From positions 62,001-126,000 of the forward strand of contig CAYVOK010000003.1 of assembly GCA_964453335.1 (NCBI GenBank): 64,000 nt of DNA, read 5' to 3'. Below the pieces are notes generated by a model. It saw only the letters and a list, made by a program, of their open reading frames with translations, made no database searches and was not told the DNA's origin. The position numbers and the translations under genes were made by a program. Source of the DNA: VGBO01 sp964453335 (lineage in GTDB: Bacteria; Actinomycetota; Acidimicrobiia; Acidimicrobiales; CAIXPF01). Below, piece after piece: positions 8,398-19,858 of the stretch (its first letter is position 1; the number at the start of each line of letters is the position of its first letter).

Positions 8398-9237
8398 TCA
8401 CGATCCGCAGCCGTCCTGGCGTTGGAGCACCGGGTGGGCGGGGACCCCGAGGTCGATGATCGCGAGACAGCTGAGATCGACCCGGGCGAGCATCGTGTCG
8501 AGGTCTCGGAGCTTCTGGTCGACCTGGTCGACCGCACCGAACGCGACCCGCCCTTCCGGTCGGAGCACGAGCTCGATGGCGTCGTCGCCGACGTAGCGGA
8601 GCGCACGGACCCTGGTGCGCACGCCATCCGATGCGGCACCGAGGACGGCGGTCCCCGCGACAGCCCGGTCGACGAGGCGCCCACCGACGACCGCGTCGGG
8701 CACGACGCCGTCGATCGTGACGTGGTTCGGGTCGGGTGTCGGCACCTCGGCGACGAGCGTGCCGTCCGCGGCGACGAGGAACCATCGTCCCGCAGGATCG
8801 GCGACCTGGGCGACGACGGTGCGTTCGACGAGGGTGACCCGGATCGTCGACGGCCACGACCGCGAGACCTCGGCGGTCGCCACCCACGGCAGAGTGGCCT
8901 CGAGACGCCGTCCGATGCGACGCGTGTCGAGGTCGGTCATCGCGTCGCCCGGCGCGACACCGGTCGCCTCGACGACCGCGGCACGTTCGGAACGCACGGC
9001 GCCTGCGACCTGCACCCGGTCGACGTCGAGCAGGGGCGTGCGGGTGACGGCGCCGAGGGCTGCACAGACGGCGAGCACCGCACCGACCGTGACGAATCGA
9101 CTGCGTCGGACAGCGAGGCGCGCCCGGTCGACCTCGGCGCGCCGCCGGGCGATCCGCGGGTCGACCGCCGTCGGCGTCTGCCGGGCCGGACGCTTCGCTC
9201 GACCCTTCGCCGCCGGACGGCGTGGTCGCGCGTTCAC
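8398..9237 (-). CDS. ftsQ: Cell division protein FtsQ (POTRA domain)
   Basis: A 279-residue single-pass divisome protein. It has a basic cytoplasmic N-terminus rich in Arg, Pro and Lys (about 50 residues), one membrane helix (VTVGAVLAVCAALGAV), a POTRA domain starting LLDVDRVQVAGAVRSE, and a beta domain with WPSTIRVTLVERTVVAQV. It should bridge FtsL and the FtsW/FtsI synthase. The GTG at 9237 overlaps the murB stop in a GTGA, which I prefer to longer upstream starts lying inside murB. Confidence 0.88.
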   Translation of the reverse strand: MNARPRRPAAKGRAKRPARQTPTAVDPRIARRRAEVDRARLAVRRSRFVTVGAVLAVCAALGAVTRTPLLDVDRVQVAGAVRSERAAVVEATGVAPGDAMTDLDTRRIGRRLEATLPWVATAEVSRSWPSTIRVTLVERTVVAQVADPAGRWFLVAADGTLVAEVPTPDPNHVTIDGVVPDAVVGGRLVDRAVAGTAVLGAASDGVRTRVRALRYVGDDAIELVLRPEGRVAFGAVDQVDQKLRDLDTMLARVDLSCLAIIDLGVPAHPVLQRQDGCGS

Positions 9238-10202
9238 GCGGCGACCTCGGGAAGCGGTGGCAGGCCGACGAGCACCGTCTCCGGTTCGAGCGCCGGACCA
9301 CCGGCGCCCACCACGAGGCGTCGCACCGCGTCCATCACCGCCCACACGTCGGCGGCCGATCCACCGGCGTCGGCCTGGATGAAGTTCGCGTGCTTCGTCG
9401 ACACCTCGGCAGAACCGATCCGCAACCCGCGGCCGCCCGCCGCGTCGATCAACCGACCTGCACTGTCACCGGGCGGGTTCGTGAACACCGAGCCGGCGTT
9501 CGCCCCACCGGGCTGGTGCTCGCGCCGCCACGTGACGACCTCGGCGACGACCGCCTCGGCGTCGCCTCGTGACCCCTCCCGGAGCTCGAGCCGCGCCTGC
9601 ACGACGATCTCCCGGGACCGCAACGTGGAACGGCGGTACGCAAGATCGAGGGAGGCAGCCGGACGCGTCACCGGGCGCGCACCGGGTTCGCCGAGGTCGA
9701 CGACCACGGCGTCACGCAACGCTGCTCGCATGTCGGCGCCGTGCCCACCGGCGTTCATCCGCACTGCGCCACCGATCGTGCCGGGCACACCAACTGCCCA
9801 CTCGAACCCGCGCAGCCCCGCCTGCGCGGTGCGACGCGCGACGACGGGAAGCAGGGCGGCGCCGCCGGCGACGACGGTCGTCCCGTCGACGTCGACGGTC
9901 GTGAACGCCGGCCCGAGGACGACGGCGACCCCGTCGAACCCGGCGTCCGCCACGAGCAGGTTCGAGCCACGGCCGACGACGAGCACCGGCAGATCCGTCG
10001 GGGCGACGACGGAGGCGAGCGCAGCGAGGTCGTCGACGGCGTCCACCTCGACGAGCACGCGGGCCGCGCCGCCGACCCGGTAGGTGGTGCGCGGTCCGAG
10101 TGGTTCCTCGACGCGGACGGCCGATCCCGGTGCGCCGAGCACCGCCGCACACGCTCGACCGAGCTCGGACCACCGGCCCCGGTCCACGGGATCCCCGCTC
10201 AC
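9234..10202 (-). CDS. murB: UDP-N-acetylenolpyruvoylglucosamine reductase
   Basis: A 322-residue FAD enzyme reducing enolpyruvyl-UDP-GlcNAc to UDP-MurNAc with NADPH. Visible are the FAD-binding TTYRVGGAARVLVEV and VGRGSNLLVADAGFDG, then GVPGTIGGAVRMNAG. The catalytic Ser lies in NAGSVFTNPPGDSAGRLID. The short length and the absence of an inserted loop suit the smaller MurB type. The GTG start overlaps the murC stop by 4 bases. Confidence 0.94.
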   Translation of the reverse strand: MSGDPVDRGRWSELGRACAAVLGAPGSAVRVEEPLGPRTTYRVGGAARVLVEVDAVDDLAALASVVAPTDLPVLVVGRGSNLLVADAGFDGVAVVLGPAFTTVDVDGTTVVAGGAALLPVVARRTAQAGLRGFEWAVGVPGTIGGAVRMNAGGHGADMRAALRDAVVVDLGEPGARPVTRPAASLDLAYRRSTLRSREIVVQARLELREGSRGDAEAVVAEVVTWRREHQPGGANAGSVFTNPPGDSAGRLIDAAGGRGLRIGSAEVSTKHANFIQADAGGSAADVWAVMDAVRRLVVGAGGPALEPETVLVGLPPLPEVAA

Positions 10203-11632
10203 GACCGGCCGACCGCCGCCGGGCGGGCCCGGAGCGCCGCCTGCACCTCGTCGGGGAGCGATGTCACGTCGCCCGCACCCATCGTCAGACAGCAGTCCCC
10301 GGGCTGCAGCGACGCGGCGAGGTAGGCGACGAGATCGGACCGCCGTGGCAGGTACACCACCGGCTGGAACGGATGTCGGTCGAGGACGCCGTGCACGACC
10401 AGCATCCCGGTCACCCCGGGTCGCGGCCGCTCACCCGCTGCGTACACGTCGGTGACGACCGTCAGGTCGGCGTCGACGAACGCGTCGCCGAACGCGCCAC
10501 CGAGCTCGGCGATGCGGCTGTAGCGGTGCGGCTGGAAGACGGCGACGACACGCCGCCATCCGGCGGCGCGCATCGCGGCGACGGCCGCCGCTGCCTCCGA
10601 CGGCAGGTGCGCGTAGTCGTCGACGAAGGTGACCCCGGCCGTCGTTCCCCGATGCTGCAGGCGCCGGGCGACCCCGGCGAACCGGGCGAGGGAACGCTGC
10701 ACCACCGCTGGCTCGACACCGAGCTCGAGCGCCGTGACCGCTGCGGCCGTCGCGTTCTGCAGGTTGTGCAGGCCGGCGACCGCGAGCTCGATCCGCAACG
10801 GGTCCGCGCCCGGGCGCAGCAGGGTTCCTCGCGCCCCCGCCGCGTCGGTCACCGCGTCGACGATCCGGACGTCCGCCGACGCGACGGTCCCGAACGTGAC
10901 GACCCGGGCCCCCGCTGCACGGGCCGCAGCGGCGACGGCTGCGCCGTCGGGCCCGTCGACCCCGACCACGGCGGGACCGTCGGTCGTGGCGGCGAAGCGG
11001 ACGAACGCGTCGACGAGCGCCGCATAGGTGCCGTAGTGGTCGAGATGGTCGGCCTCGACGTTGGTGACGACGGAGGCCACCGGGCCGAGATGCAGGAACG
11101 TCCCGTCGCTCTCGTCCGCCTCGACGACGAACTCGGCGCCGTCGTCCCACGCCGCCCCGCTGCCGACCTCGTTGATCTCGCCGCCGATGAGGAACGACGG
11201 TGCACGTCCCGCGTCGACGAGGATCAGCGCGAGCATCGACGACGTCGTCGTCTTCCCGTGCGTTCCGGCGACGGCGACGGTGTGCCGGAGGCGACACAAT
11301 GCAGCGAGGACGTCCGCCCGGCGGACGACGGGCACACCGCGGCGACGCGCCTCGACGACCTCGACGTTCCCCGCCGGGATCGCCGTCGAGATCGTGACGA
11401 GATCGGCGGCGCCGACGTGGGTGGCGTCGTGACCGACGGCGACGTCGACACCGGCGGCACGCAGCCGCTCGAGCGCCGGGCCGTCCTTCAGGTCGCTGCC
11501 CGAGACGGCGTGACCGAGCGTGCGCAGGATCTCGGCGATCGCGCTCATCCCGGCACCGCCGACGCCGACGACGTGCACGCGCCGGGGCAACGACAGGTCG
11601 ACTGCGGCGACCCCGTCGTCGACGCCGCTCAC
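10199..11632 (-). CDS. murC: UDP-N-acetylmuramate--L-alanine ligase
   Basis: A 477-residue Mur ligase adding the first amino acid (L-Ala) to UDP-MurNAc. Three domains are visible: the Rossmann N-terminus HVVGVGGAGMSAIAEILRTL, the ATPase core with P-loop AGTHGKTTT near residue 117 and EADESDGTFL, and the C-terminal domain with FVDDYAHLPSE and AVFQPHRYSR. The GTG at 11632 overlaps the murG stop. It is translationally coupled on both sides. Confidence 0.95.
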   Translation of the reverse strand: MSGVDDGVAAVDLSLPRRVHVVGVGGAGMSAIAEILRTLGHAVSGSDLKDGPALERLRAAGVDVAVGHDATHVGAADLVTISTAIPAGNVEVVEARRRGVPVVRRADVLAALCRLRHTVAVAGTHGKTTTSSMLALILVDAGRAPSFLIGGEINEVGSGAAWDDGAEFVVEADESDGTFLHLGPVASVVTNVEADHLDHYGTYAALVDAFVRFAATTDGPAVVGVDGPDGAAVAAAARAAGARVVTFGTVASADVRIVDAVTDAAGARGTLLRPGADPLRIELAVAGLHNLQNATAAAVTALELGVEPAVVQRSLARFAGVARRLQHRGTTAGVTFVDDYAHLPSEAAAAVAAMRAAGWRRVVAVFQPHRYSRIAELGGAFGDAFVDADLTVVTDVYAAGERPRPGVTGMLVVHGVLDRHPFQPVVYLPRRSDLVAYLAASLQPGDCCLTMGAGDVTSLPDEVQAALRARPAAVGRS

Positions 11633-12846
11633 GACGACCCCGGAACGGCACGCGTCGCGTGCGTGAGGACGAGGTCGGCGACACGGTCCGCGGCGTCGGG
11701 TCGCGCGAATGCACGTGCTGCGTCGCCCCGTCGCCGCAACCCGTCGGAGTCGGCAAGGAGCGCCGCGACGAGTTCGACGAGCCGATCGCCGTCGAAGGAC
11801 GCGTCGCCGCACACCACCGCGGCACCCGCAGACGCGAACGCCTCGGCGTTGACGCGCTGGTGGTCGGCGGCAGCGGTGGGCAACGGGACGAGGATCGACG
11901 GGACCCCCGCCGCGGCGAGCTCGGCGACCGTCGACGCGCCGGCACGGGCGACGACGAGGTCGGCGGCGGCGAGCGCGGTCGGCATGTCGTCCTCGTACCG
12001 CACCGGCTGGTACTGCAGTCCTGTCGCACCGTCGGTCGGGGTCGCCGTGTCCGGCAGTTCGTCCCAGCCGCGGTCGCCGACGACGTGACGGACCGCGAGA
12101 TCGGTCCGGTCCGCCCACCGTTCCCGGGCTGCCCACACCGCCCGGTTCACCGTGCGGGCGCCGAGGGATCCGCCGTACGCGAGCACGAACGCCCGACCGG
12201 GGGCGATGCCGAGCCGGGCCCGTGCCGCCGCCCGGCCTGCGTCGGATCGGTCGACCGCGGCGACGTCGGGGCGCACCGGGTTCCCGGTGAGGACGGCGCG
12301 CCGCAACGGCGTGTCGGGGAAGGAGACGGCGCACGCACGGGCGAACCATCCGGCGAGCCGGTTGGCCGCACCCGGGACGGCGTTCTGCTCGGCGACGACG
12401 ACGGGGATCCGCAGCAGTACCGCCGCGACGACGCACGGGACCGACGCGTAGCCGCCGAGCGCGAGCACGACCGCCGGTCGACGACGGAGCAGGAGCACGA
12501 ACGCCCGCACGAACGCAACGACAAGGCCGACGACCGCACCCACGTTGTCGACGGTGAGCGCCCGACGGATCCCGCGACCCGGCAGGAGCACGACCTCGAA
12601 CCCGGCGGCCGGTACCCGGGTCGCCTCCACACCACGCGCCGAGCCGACGTAGAGCACCGCAGCCCGCGGGCAGCCGCGCGCGACGAGCGCCTCGGCGATC
12701 GCCAGACCCGGGGCGACGTGTCCCATCGTCCCTCCGCCAGCGACCACGACGAACGGGCGGCGTTCCGGCCGCGCTCCCGGGTCGGTCACCGTCCGAGGAT
12801 CCCACACCGCACGGACCGGTCCGGGGACCTCCCGCGGCGTCGTCAC
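11629..12846 (-). CDS. murG: UDP-GlcNAc:lipid I N-acetylglucosamine transferase (lipid II synthase)
   Basis: A membrane-associated GT-B glycosyltransferase converting lipid I to lipid II. The N-domain starts FVVVAGGGTMGHVAPGLAIA, later EQNAVPGAANR and the GGSLGA motif. The C-domain holds GASTVAELAAAGVPSILVP, the UDP-GlcNAc binding region. The GTG at 12846 overlaps the ftsW stop (GTGA) and gives 405 residues. A second GTG at 12789 gives 386 residues, closer to typical MurG length, so the first 19 residues may not be translated. Confidence 0.92.
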   Translation of the reverse strand: MTTPREVPGPVRAVWDPRTVTDPGARPERRPFVVVAGGGTMGHVAPGLAIAEALVARGCPRAAVLYVGSARGVEATRVPAAGFEVVLLPGRGIRRALTVDNVGAVVGLVVAFVRAFVLLLRRRPAVVLALGGYASVPCVVAAVLLRIPVVVAEQNAVPGAANRLAGWFARACAVSFPDTPLRRAVLTGNPVRPDVAAVDRSDAGRAAARARLGIAPGRAFVLAYGGSLGARTVNRAVWAARERWADRTDLAVRHVVGDRGWDELPDTATPTDGATGLQYQPVRYEDDMPTALAAADLVVARAGASTVAELAAAGVPSILVPLPTAAADHQRVNAEAFASAGAAVVCGDASFDGDRLVELVAALLADSDGLRRRGDAARAFARPDAADRVADLVLTHATRAVPGSS

Positions 12847-14054
12847 GACCCGGACGTCGCTGCGCCGACCAGCCCCGCGTGGCGTGCCACGCCGAGCAGG
12901 ACGCCGGCCGCCGCCATGTTCGCGAACAGGGCCGAGCCGCCCGCCGAAACGAACGGCAACGGCACGCCCGTGATCGGCAGCAGGCCGACCACCGCACCCA
13001 TGTTCACGAGCGCCTGCAGACCGAACCACGCGGTCACTCCGGTGGCGAGCAGCATGCCGAAGTGGTCCGGCACCCGGCGGGCGACACGGGCGCCGACGAC
13101 GACGAGCCCGCCGTAGAGGGCGACGACGACCGCGGCACCGATGATGCCGAACTCCTCGGCGATGATCGCGAAGATGAAGTCGGTGTGGGCGAAGGGGAGG
13201 AAGCCCCACTTCGCCCGGCTCGCGCCGATCCCGACGCCGGTCCATCCGCCCTCGGCGATCGCGGACGACGCCTGCAACGTCTGGTACCCGGTGCCCGCCG
13301 GATCAGCCCACGGGTCGAGGAAGGCGAGCACCCGGGCCCTGCGGTACGGCGCCGCCCAGGCGGCGACCACGGCGGCCGCCGTGAGCAGCGCTCCGACGCC
13401 GGCGAGTGGCCGCCACGGCGCACCTGCGGTGAAGAGCATCACGGCGACGATCGCCACGGTGATCAGGGTCGTGCCGAGGTTCGGCTGCAACATGATGAGC
13501 ACGACGATCACGCCGGTGAACCCGAGGAGCGGGACGACGGCACGGAGCGAACGTTGCACGTCGTGGATGTTCCGGGCGATGAACATCGCCGCGTAGACGA
13601 GGAGCGCGAGCTTCGCGACCTCGGACGGCTGGATGCTGATCGGGCCGACTGCGATCCAGCGCGTCGCACCGTTCGCGCCCGCGCCGACCCCGGGGATCAG
13701 CACGAAGAGGAGCAGACCGAGCGCGACGGCGAGCCCGATCCCCGAGACCTTGCGCCACGACCGGTAGTCCACCCGCTGCGCGATCAGCAGGAGGACGAGA
13801 CCGATCCCGGCGGAGAACGCCTGCCGCAGGAAGATCGCCCACGAACTCCCGTGTTCCTCGAGGGAGTACACCGACGACGCCGAGAGCACCATCACGAGAC
13901 CGATGAGGTTGAGGAGCACGAGGATCGCTGCGAGCGCGAGGTACTCGTTCGTCGTCGAACCGCCGGAGCCGGCGCGCACGACCGCGATGGCCCGACGGAT
14001 CGGGGACGGCGGCGCCGGCGCTGCGGGCGACACGGGACGTCGGACGCCGGTCAC
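12843..14054 (-). CDS. ftsW: SEDS peptidoglycan polymerase FtsW
   Basis: A 403-residue multi-pass SEDS glycosyltransferase polymerising lipid II at the septum with FtsI. About ten membrane helices are visible. Family motifs are ISIQPSEVAKLALLVYAAMF, MLQPNLGTTL, FLDPWADPAGTGYQTLQASS, GVGIGASRAKWGFLPFAHTD and ITGVPLPFVSAGGSALFANM. The cytoplasmic head is basic and Pro-rich. The GTG at 14054 overlaps the mraY stop. In most clusters murD would lie between mraY and ftsW; here they overlap directly. The position beside murG and ftsI favours FtsW over RodA. Confidence 0.92.
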   Translation of the reverse strand: MTGVRRPVSPAAPAPPSPIRRAIAVVRAGSGGSTTNEYLALAAILVLLNLIGLVMVLSASSVYSLEEHGSSWAIFLRQAFSAGIGLVLLLIAQRVDYRSWRKVSGIGLAVALGLLLFVLIPGVGAGANGATRWIAVGPISIQPSEVAKLALLVYAAMFIARNIHDVQRSLRAVVPLLGFTGVIVVLIMLQPNLGTTLITVAIVAVMLFTAGAPWRPLAGVGALLTAAAVVAAWAAPYRRARVLAFLDPWADPAGTGYQTLQASSAIAEGGWTGVGIGASRAKWGFLPFAHTDFIFAIIAEEFGIIGAAVVVALYGGLVVVGARVARRVPDHFGMLLATGVTAWFGLQALVNMGAVVGLLPITGVPLPFVSAGGSALFANMAAAGVLLGVARHAGLVGAATSGS

Positions 14055-15102
14055 AGGTCCACCTGACCGCTGGCGACGAAGTCGGCGTAGAAGATGCCGA
14101 GCGCGAGCGCGACGCACAGCCCGGCGAGGATCCAGAAGCGGATGATCACCCGGGTCTCCGGCCAGCCGCCGAGTTCGAAGTGGTGGTGGATCGGCGCCAT
14201 CCGGAACGGCCGGCGACGCTGGGCGGGCGGAACCCCACGCTGCGAGCGGTACACGGCGACCTGGACGATGACCGACATCGTCTCCATCACGAAGAGTCCG
14301 CCGAGCAGCGGGAGCAGCAGGGCCGTGTCGGTGGTCAGCGCGAGCGTGGCGAACCCGGTGCCGAGCGCCAGCGAACCCGTGTCCCCCATGAAGATCTGTG
14401 CGGGGGCCGCATTCCACCAGAGGAATCCGACGCACCCGCCGATCATCGACACGGCGACGACGGCGAGATCGAGCGCATGGCTGTTGCCGTAGAAGTCGAC
14501 GTGCCGGAACTGCCAGAACCCGATCACCGCGTAGGCGCTGAATCCCATGATCGACGCACCTGCGGCGAGACCGTCGAGTCCGTCGGTCAGGTTGACGGCG
14601 TTCGAGGAACCGAGGATCCACAGCACCGCGACGGCCGCCCAGCCGACGCGCCCGAGCTCGATGCCGGGCAGGCTCGTGCGGGTGAACGACAGCGTCGTGT
14701 GGGCCTCGGTCAACAGCACCACTGCCGTGGCGAAACCGACCGCGACGGTGAGCTGGCCCAGGATCTTCGCCCGCTTGTTGAGCCCGAGGTTCCGCCCGCG
14801 GACGAGCTTCGTGGCGTCGTCGGCGAACCCGACGACCGCGGCCGCGGCGATCGCCGCCATCACGATCAATCCCGTGCGGGTGTAGATGCCGCGGTACAGG
14901 TTCGACCCCACGTAGCCGACGAAGGCGCCGCCGACGATGGCGAGACCGCCCATCGTCGGGGTCCCCGCCTTCACCTGATGCCCGCGCGGGCCGTCCTCGC
15001 GGATCGGCTGACCGATCCGCCGCCGCTCGAGGGAGACGATGAGCAGTCGCGTGCCGACGAGGGACACGAGCACCGACAGCGCCGCGGCGATGAGGAGACG
15101 GA

Positions 15103-15106
<4 letters not shown>
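14051..15106 (-). CDS. mraY: Phospho-N-acetylmuramoyl-pentapeptide transferase
   Basis: A 351-residue, ten-helix enzyme making lipid I from UDP-MurNAc-pentapeptide and undecaprenyl phosphate. Diagnostic motifs are GTPTMGGL, VGFADDATKLVRGRNLGLNK (Asp-Asp pair), NAVNLTDGLDGLAAG, IFMGDTGSLALG and APIHHHFELGGWPE (the HHH motif). The GTG at 15106 overlaps the murE stop, so no murF separates the two genes as it normally would. Confidence 0.96.
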
Positions 15107-16558
<1,452 letters not shown>

Positions 16559-16566
<8 letters not shown>

Positions 16567-18426
16567 GGCTCGTCGAGGTCGGGGCGACGGTGACCGACGT
16601 CGTCGGACCGGGGACGCTCGACGGCGGCGCTGCGCTCGTCGAGGTCGGCGCCGGCACCGTCGTCGTCGGGCGGAGCGTCGTCGCCGGGATCGCCGCCGAC
16701 GGCAGCGCCCGGAGGTTGTTGCCCGTCGGCGACCGCGGGTTGTTCGCGGCGTAGGGCATCACGTCGTAGTTCGCGAGCACCTGGCGGGCGACGGCACCGA
16801 ACACAGGGGCTGCGGCGGACCCGCCGTAGTACGCCGTCCGCGGTTCGTCGATGACCACGATCATCGAGATCCGCGGGTCGTCGGCGGGCGCGAACCCGAC
16901 GAAGGTCGCCATGTAGTCACGGTCCTTGCCGGCGCCGTAGTCGCCGTTCGCCCGCAGCTTCCACGCCGTCCCTGTCTTCCCAGCGACCTCGTAGCCCTCG
17001 ACGGCTGCCTTCGAGCCCGTGCCGTCCTTCACCACCGCCGCGAGCATGCGTCGCATCGCGGAGGAGGTCTCCGGCTTCATGATCCGCTGCCGGTCGGCGG
17101 CCGNNNNNNNNNNNNNNNNNNNNNNNNNNNNNNNNNNNNNNNNNNNNNNNNNNNNNNNNNNNNNNNNNNNNNNNNNNNNNNNNNNNNNNNNNNNNNNNNN
17201 NNNGCCGATGCGAGGCCGCGGTCCCCGAGCCGCTGGGCGAGCTTGATGGTCCCGACGTTCGACGACTCGGCCATAACGTCGAGCACCGTCGCCTGCGGGC
17301 GGGTCACCGGATCGAGGATGATCGGGTGGTCGTCGGTGAAGACGGCATCGTGGACGACGATCGAGCTCGGCACGTCCTGCGGGGTGTCGGGGCCGACAGC
17401 ACCGCGGTCGACGAGCGCTGCGACCGGGACGATCTTCATGACCGAACCGGGCTCGTAGGTGCCACTCACCGAGAAGTTCTCGGCGTCGTTGCGGACCTGT
17501 CCGGTCGTCGGGTCACGCTTCACCGTCGCCATGGCGAGGATCTCGCCCGTCGTCGGGTTCATGAGCAGCGCCGTGCCGCCGGCGGCCTGCACGGCGTCGA
17601 CCTGGTTGGCGAGCGCGATCTCGACCATCGCCTGCAGATCGCGGTCGAGCGTGAGCACCACGTTCGAGCCACGGACCGCGGGCTGCACCCGTCGCTCACC
17701 GGACGGGATCGACTGCCCGAGCGGACCGCGTTCGGCGACCATCTCGCCGTCGGTACCCCGGAGGAGCTCGTCGAGCTGCAATTCGAGACCGGACACGCCG
17801 ACGTTGTCGATGTTCGTGCTGCCGATGACCGCCTCGGCGAGATCGCCGGCGGGACGACTGCGCGTCGGTTCGGCGAGGGTGGCGATCCCGGGCAGACCGA
17901 GCGCCTGCACGGCTGCGGCTACGTCGTCGCTCACCTGCCGCTGCAGGTACACGAACCGACCGGAGGTGAGCAGGTCGGCGTGGATGCCGACCGGGTCGCG
18001 GCCGAGGAGCGGGGCGAGCGCCTGGGCGGTCCCGCGCGGGTCGACGACGAACTTCGGATCCGCCCAGATCGACTGGCGTTCGACGGAGGTGACGAGCGGC
18101 TGCCCGTTGCGGTCGAAGATCGCCCCACGGGGAGCACGCAGCGTCTCGGCCGACAGCCGCTGGAAGCGGGCACGGTCCACGTAGCGGTCGGGACCGGCCA
18201 CCTGGAGGAAGACCAGCTTGCCGACGACGACGCAGAAGCAGACGAGCACGGCACACGTCACCCACACGAGGCGACCGCGCATGCGGGCACGTGCCGCGCG
18301 CTGCGCCACGGCGACGGGTCGCCCCGTCCGACCACCCGGTCGAGCGTTCTCGCCCGCGCGCGGACGCACGACCCCGTGGTGGGATCGTGCGCGTCCGGGA
18401 ACGGGGTGCCGGCCGCCGGTCGTCAC
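16559..18426 (-). CDS. ftsI: Septal transpeptidase FtsI/PBP3, interrupted by an assembly gap
   Basis: Class B penicillin-binding protein that crosslinks septal wall with FtsW. The 5' part (18426 to 17204) has a basic tail, one membrane helix (LVWVTCAVLVCFCVVVGKLV), the dimerisation region starting APRGAIFDRNGQPLVTS, the active-site SxxK motif in YEPGSVMKIVP and SxN in AESSNVGTIKLAQ. The 3' part (17103 to 16559) resumes at AADRQRIMKPETSSAM and carries the KTG motif AGKTGTAWK, then a Pro/Thr/Ser-rich tail. The 100 N between (17104-17203) are a placeholder and the flanking frames do not match, so the true gap length differs. Starts with a GTG overlapping the ftsL stop. Confidence 0.9.
17104..17203. 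other. Assembly gap (100 N) inside ftsI
   Basis: Exactly 100 N, the usual placeholder for a gap of unknown size. The missing DNA encodes the part of the transpeptidase domain between the SxN and KTG motifs. The reading frame is not conserved across 100 bases, so the real length is not a match to 100. Confidence 0.98.
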
Positions 18427-18860
18427 GCCCCGTCGTCCGCCGTCCCGGCGATGCCGTCGAGTTCCGCGATCTGTTCCGGCGTGAGGGGGGCGGCCGATGC
18501 TGGTGCGAGGAAGACGAGATCACGCGGCGGCACCAGACCGGCATCGAGTGCGGCGGCCTGGATGCGCGTCGGCGTCGCAAGTGTGGCGAGCTCGACGTTC
18601 AAGCGGTCGAGCTGTTCGGCGCGGGCTGCGATGCCCTCGTCGATGCGGTCGAGTCGCACCTGCCCCTGCACGAGGTAGGCCTGCATTCCGGCGACGGCGA
18701 ACAGCACGGCGAAGACGGCGGCGACGACCGTGGTGGTGGTCCGCCGGGCCCGTCGCGACCGCTCGGCGCCGACGACGCGCAGATCGGCGCGCCTCGACTG
18801 CTCGGGACGGGGCGCCCGCTGGGCGCGCCGCGCGGTCGCCGCCGTGCCGACCGCCGTCAT
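18423..18860 (-). CDS. ftsL: FtsL-like septum protein
   Basis: A 145-residue protein placed between rsmH and ftsI, where ftsL always sits. It has an Arg-rich cytoplasmic tail (about 40 residues) and one membrane helix (TTVVAAVFAVLFAVAGMQAY). A short periplasmic coiled-coil segment with Leu heptads follows (QVRLDRIDEGIAARAEQLDR), then an Ala/Pro tail. Sequence conservation in FtsL is low, so the call rests on topology and position. 4-base overlaps with both neighbours. Confidence 0.78.
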   Translation of the reverse strand: MTAVGTAATARRAQRAPRPEQSRRADLRVVGAERSRRARRTTTTVVAAVFAVLFAVAGMQAYLVQGQVRLDRIDEGIAARAEQLDRLNVELATLATPTRIQAAALDAGLVPPRDLVFLAPASAAPLTPEQIAELDGIAGTADDGA

Positions 18861-19858
18861 GCCGATTCCTGGTGACCGTGGGTATCGAGCTTCTCGCCTA
18901 CCCGCAGACGGGCGCTCGCGGCACGCGGGTTCTCCGCGAGTTCGGCTGCACCCGGCACGATCGCCCGACCGACGATCCGCACGGTCGGCTCTGCTCCGCA
19001 GACGCAGGGGAGGTGGACGGGGCAGGTGCAGCCACCGGTCGCCGCATTGCGCAGGCGGTCTTTCGCGATCCGGTCCTCGCCCGAGTGGTAGGAGATCACC
19101 GCGACACGGCCGCCGGGCTCGAGGACGTCGATCGCGTCGTCGATCGTTCCGGGGAGGATCGTCAGCTCGTCGTTGACCTCGATCCGCAGCGCCTGGAAGG
19201 TGCGCTTGGCGGGATGCCCCTTCCGACGCTGCACGGCGGCGGGCAGGGCCTGGCGGACGGTCTCGACGAGTTCGCCGGTCGTCGCGAGGGGGCGGGCGGC
19301 GATGATGGCGCGTGCGATCCGTCGGGCGTTCGGCTCGTCGCCGTGCTCACGCAGGATGCGGACGAGCTCGTCCTCGGCGCTCGTGTTCAGGATGTCGGCG
19401 GCGGTGCGTCGCTGGGTTCGGTCCATGCGCATGTCGAGAGGAGCGTCGAATCGGTAGCTGAACCCCCGGTCGGGCCGGTCGAACTGCGGGGAACTGACCC
19501 CGAGGTCGAACAGCACCCCGACCACCCCGTTCCCCGGGCCCGTCCCGATCCCCTGTTCCCGCACCACCTCGGCCAGTCGGTCGAAGCGGGTGTGGACCAC
19601 CCGGACCCGGTCGCCGAAGCGGGCGAGACGCCCGGTGGCGGCCCGGACGGCGTCTGCGTCCCGGTCGAGACCGAGGATGCGGATGCCGGGGTGGGCCTCG
19701 AGCAGCGCCTCGGCGTGGCCGCCGCCACCGAGGGTGGCGTCGATCACGTGGCCGGCCGGTACCTCGGCGAAGACCCTGACGATCTCCGTCCGCAGGACCG
19801 GCCGGTGGAGGAACCTCGGTTCGTCCGTGTCGGTGGTGCTGGGCTGGTCGTCGTCCAT
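18857..19858 (-). CDS. rsmH: 16S rRNA (cytosine-1402-N4)-methyltransferase
   Basis: A 333-residue SAM-dependent methyltransferase (MraW) modifying C1402 of 16S rRNA. HRPVLRTEIV and VIDATLGGGGHAEALLE form the SAM-binding start. LFDLGVSSPQFDRPDRGFSY and ALRIEVNDEL are family signatures, as is VISYHSGEDRIAKDRLR. The Cys-rich insert GGCTCPVHLPCVCG is typical of actinobacterial RsmH. The ATG at 19858 is 263 bases after the mraZ stop. Its 3' end overlaps ftsL. Confidence 0.95.
   Translation of the reverse strand: MDDDQPSTTDTDEPRFLHRPVLRTEIVRVFAEVPAGHVIDATLGGGGHAEALLEAHPGIRILGLDRDADAVRAATGRLARFGDRVRVVHTRFDRLAEVVREQGIGTGPGNGVVGVLFDLGVSSPQFDRPDRGFSYRFDAPLDMRMDRTQRRTAADILNTSAEDELVRILREHGDEPNARRIARAIIAARPLATTGELVETVRQALPAAVQRRKGHPAKRTFQALRIEVNDELTILPGTIDDAIDVLEPGGRVAVISYHSGEDRIAKDRLRNAATGGCTCPVHLPCVCGAEPTVRIVGRAIVPGAAELAENPRAASARLRVGEKLDTHGHQESA

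Noticed and set aside
12843..14621. Upstream extensions of ftsW, murG and murC beyond their overlap starts
   Set aside because: The extra N-termini are Arg-rich translations of the preceding genes in another frame; the GTGA overlaps and family start positions fix the real starts.
17019..17458. Open frames read through the N runs (also at 30444-31387)
   Set aside because: They contain placeholder bases and are antisense or out of frame to ftsI and the MauE-like gene.
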